Shown here piece by piece: positions 63,932 to 64,000 of a stretch of DNA of 64,000 bases; position 1 is the stretch's first letter; every line of letters begins with the position of its first letter. Origin of the DNA: Cherax quadricarinatus (taxonomy: Eukaryota; Arthropoda; Malacostraca; Decapoda; Parastacidae); contig NC_091323.1 in the NCBI RefSeq assembly GCF_038502225.1, forward strand, positions 22,916,345-22,980,344, in the 5' to 3' direction. The notes under the pieces were generated by a model. The model saw nothing but the letters and a program-made list of their open reading frames with translations, was not told where the DNA came from and made no database searches. The position numbers and the translations under genes were made by a program.

Positions 63932-64000
<69 letters not shown>
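63932..64000. repeat. (TA)n microsatellite running off the window
   Basis: At least 34 TA units reaching the last bases. Confidence 0.95.

Overview
The window is repeat-dominated eukaryotic DNA with no host gene I can support. The mixture of non-LTR retrotransposon 3' ends, tRNA-derived SINEs, very long AC, AT and ATT microsatellites and minisatellites matches what I know of decapod crustacean genomes, most like freshwater crayfish; that placement is recognition from memory. No operons, bacterial signals, rRNA, functional tRNA or CRISPR arrays are present.

Coding content is transposon-derived. The one large intact frame is a 956-codon endonuclease/reverse transcriptase/C-terminal frame of a non-LTR element (family A, 45690-48600, minus). 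Fourteen further 5'-truncated pieces of its 3' end are scattered through the window, nearly all ending in a CCTCCAGGTA-type short repeat. Family B is a second non-LTR element with a nearly complete but frameshifted copy at 49138-52478 (minus) and several fragments, which lie inside AC arrays. Family C is seen as 3' ends (9497-10215, 31075-31400) and perhaps an RT piece at 44840-45345. Family D is a poly-A-tailed 3' half (8062-9223). Family E (37064-39235, 42072-42540) has an RT followed by a CxC-H-C knuckle and a PD...D core, suggesting a C-terminal restriction-like endonuclease.

About a fifth of the window is tandem minisatellite: 19-bp-class (1.35-2.13 kb), 14-bp (2.75-3.78 kb), 26-bp (15 kb), 27-bp (18 kb), 36-bp (25 kb), 31-bp (27 kb), 16-bp (29.5-30.1 kb), 21-bp (31.7-33.6 kb), 31-bp (34.6-35.1 kb), 39-bp (39.5-40.8 kb), 31-bp (57.3 kb), 29-bp (59.0-61.7 kb) and 12/14-bp (62.5-63.7 kb). 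They produce long spurious open frames on several strands.

Between these lie SINEs with two alternative tails, a TIR-bearing MITE-like element next to AT arrays, foldback elements, two insertions with apparent target-site duplications, and nested insertions. The most interesting signals are the coupling of family B to (AC)n arrays, which suggests microsatellite-targeted integration, and the family E endonuclease-type retroelement.
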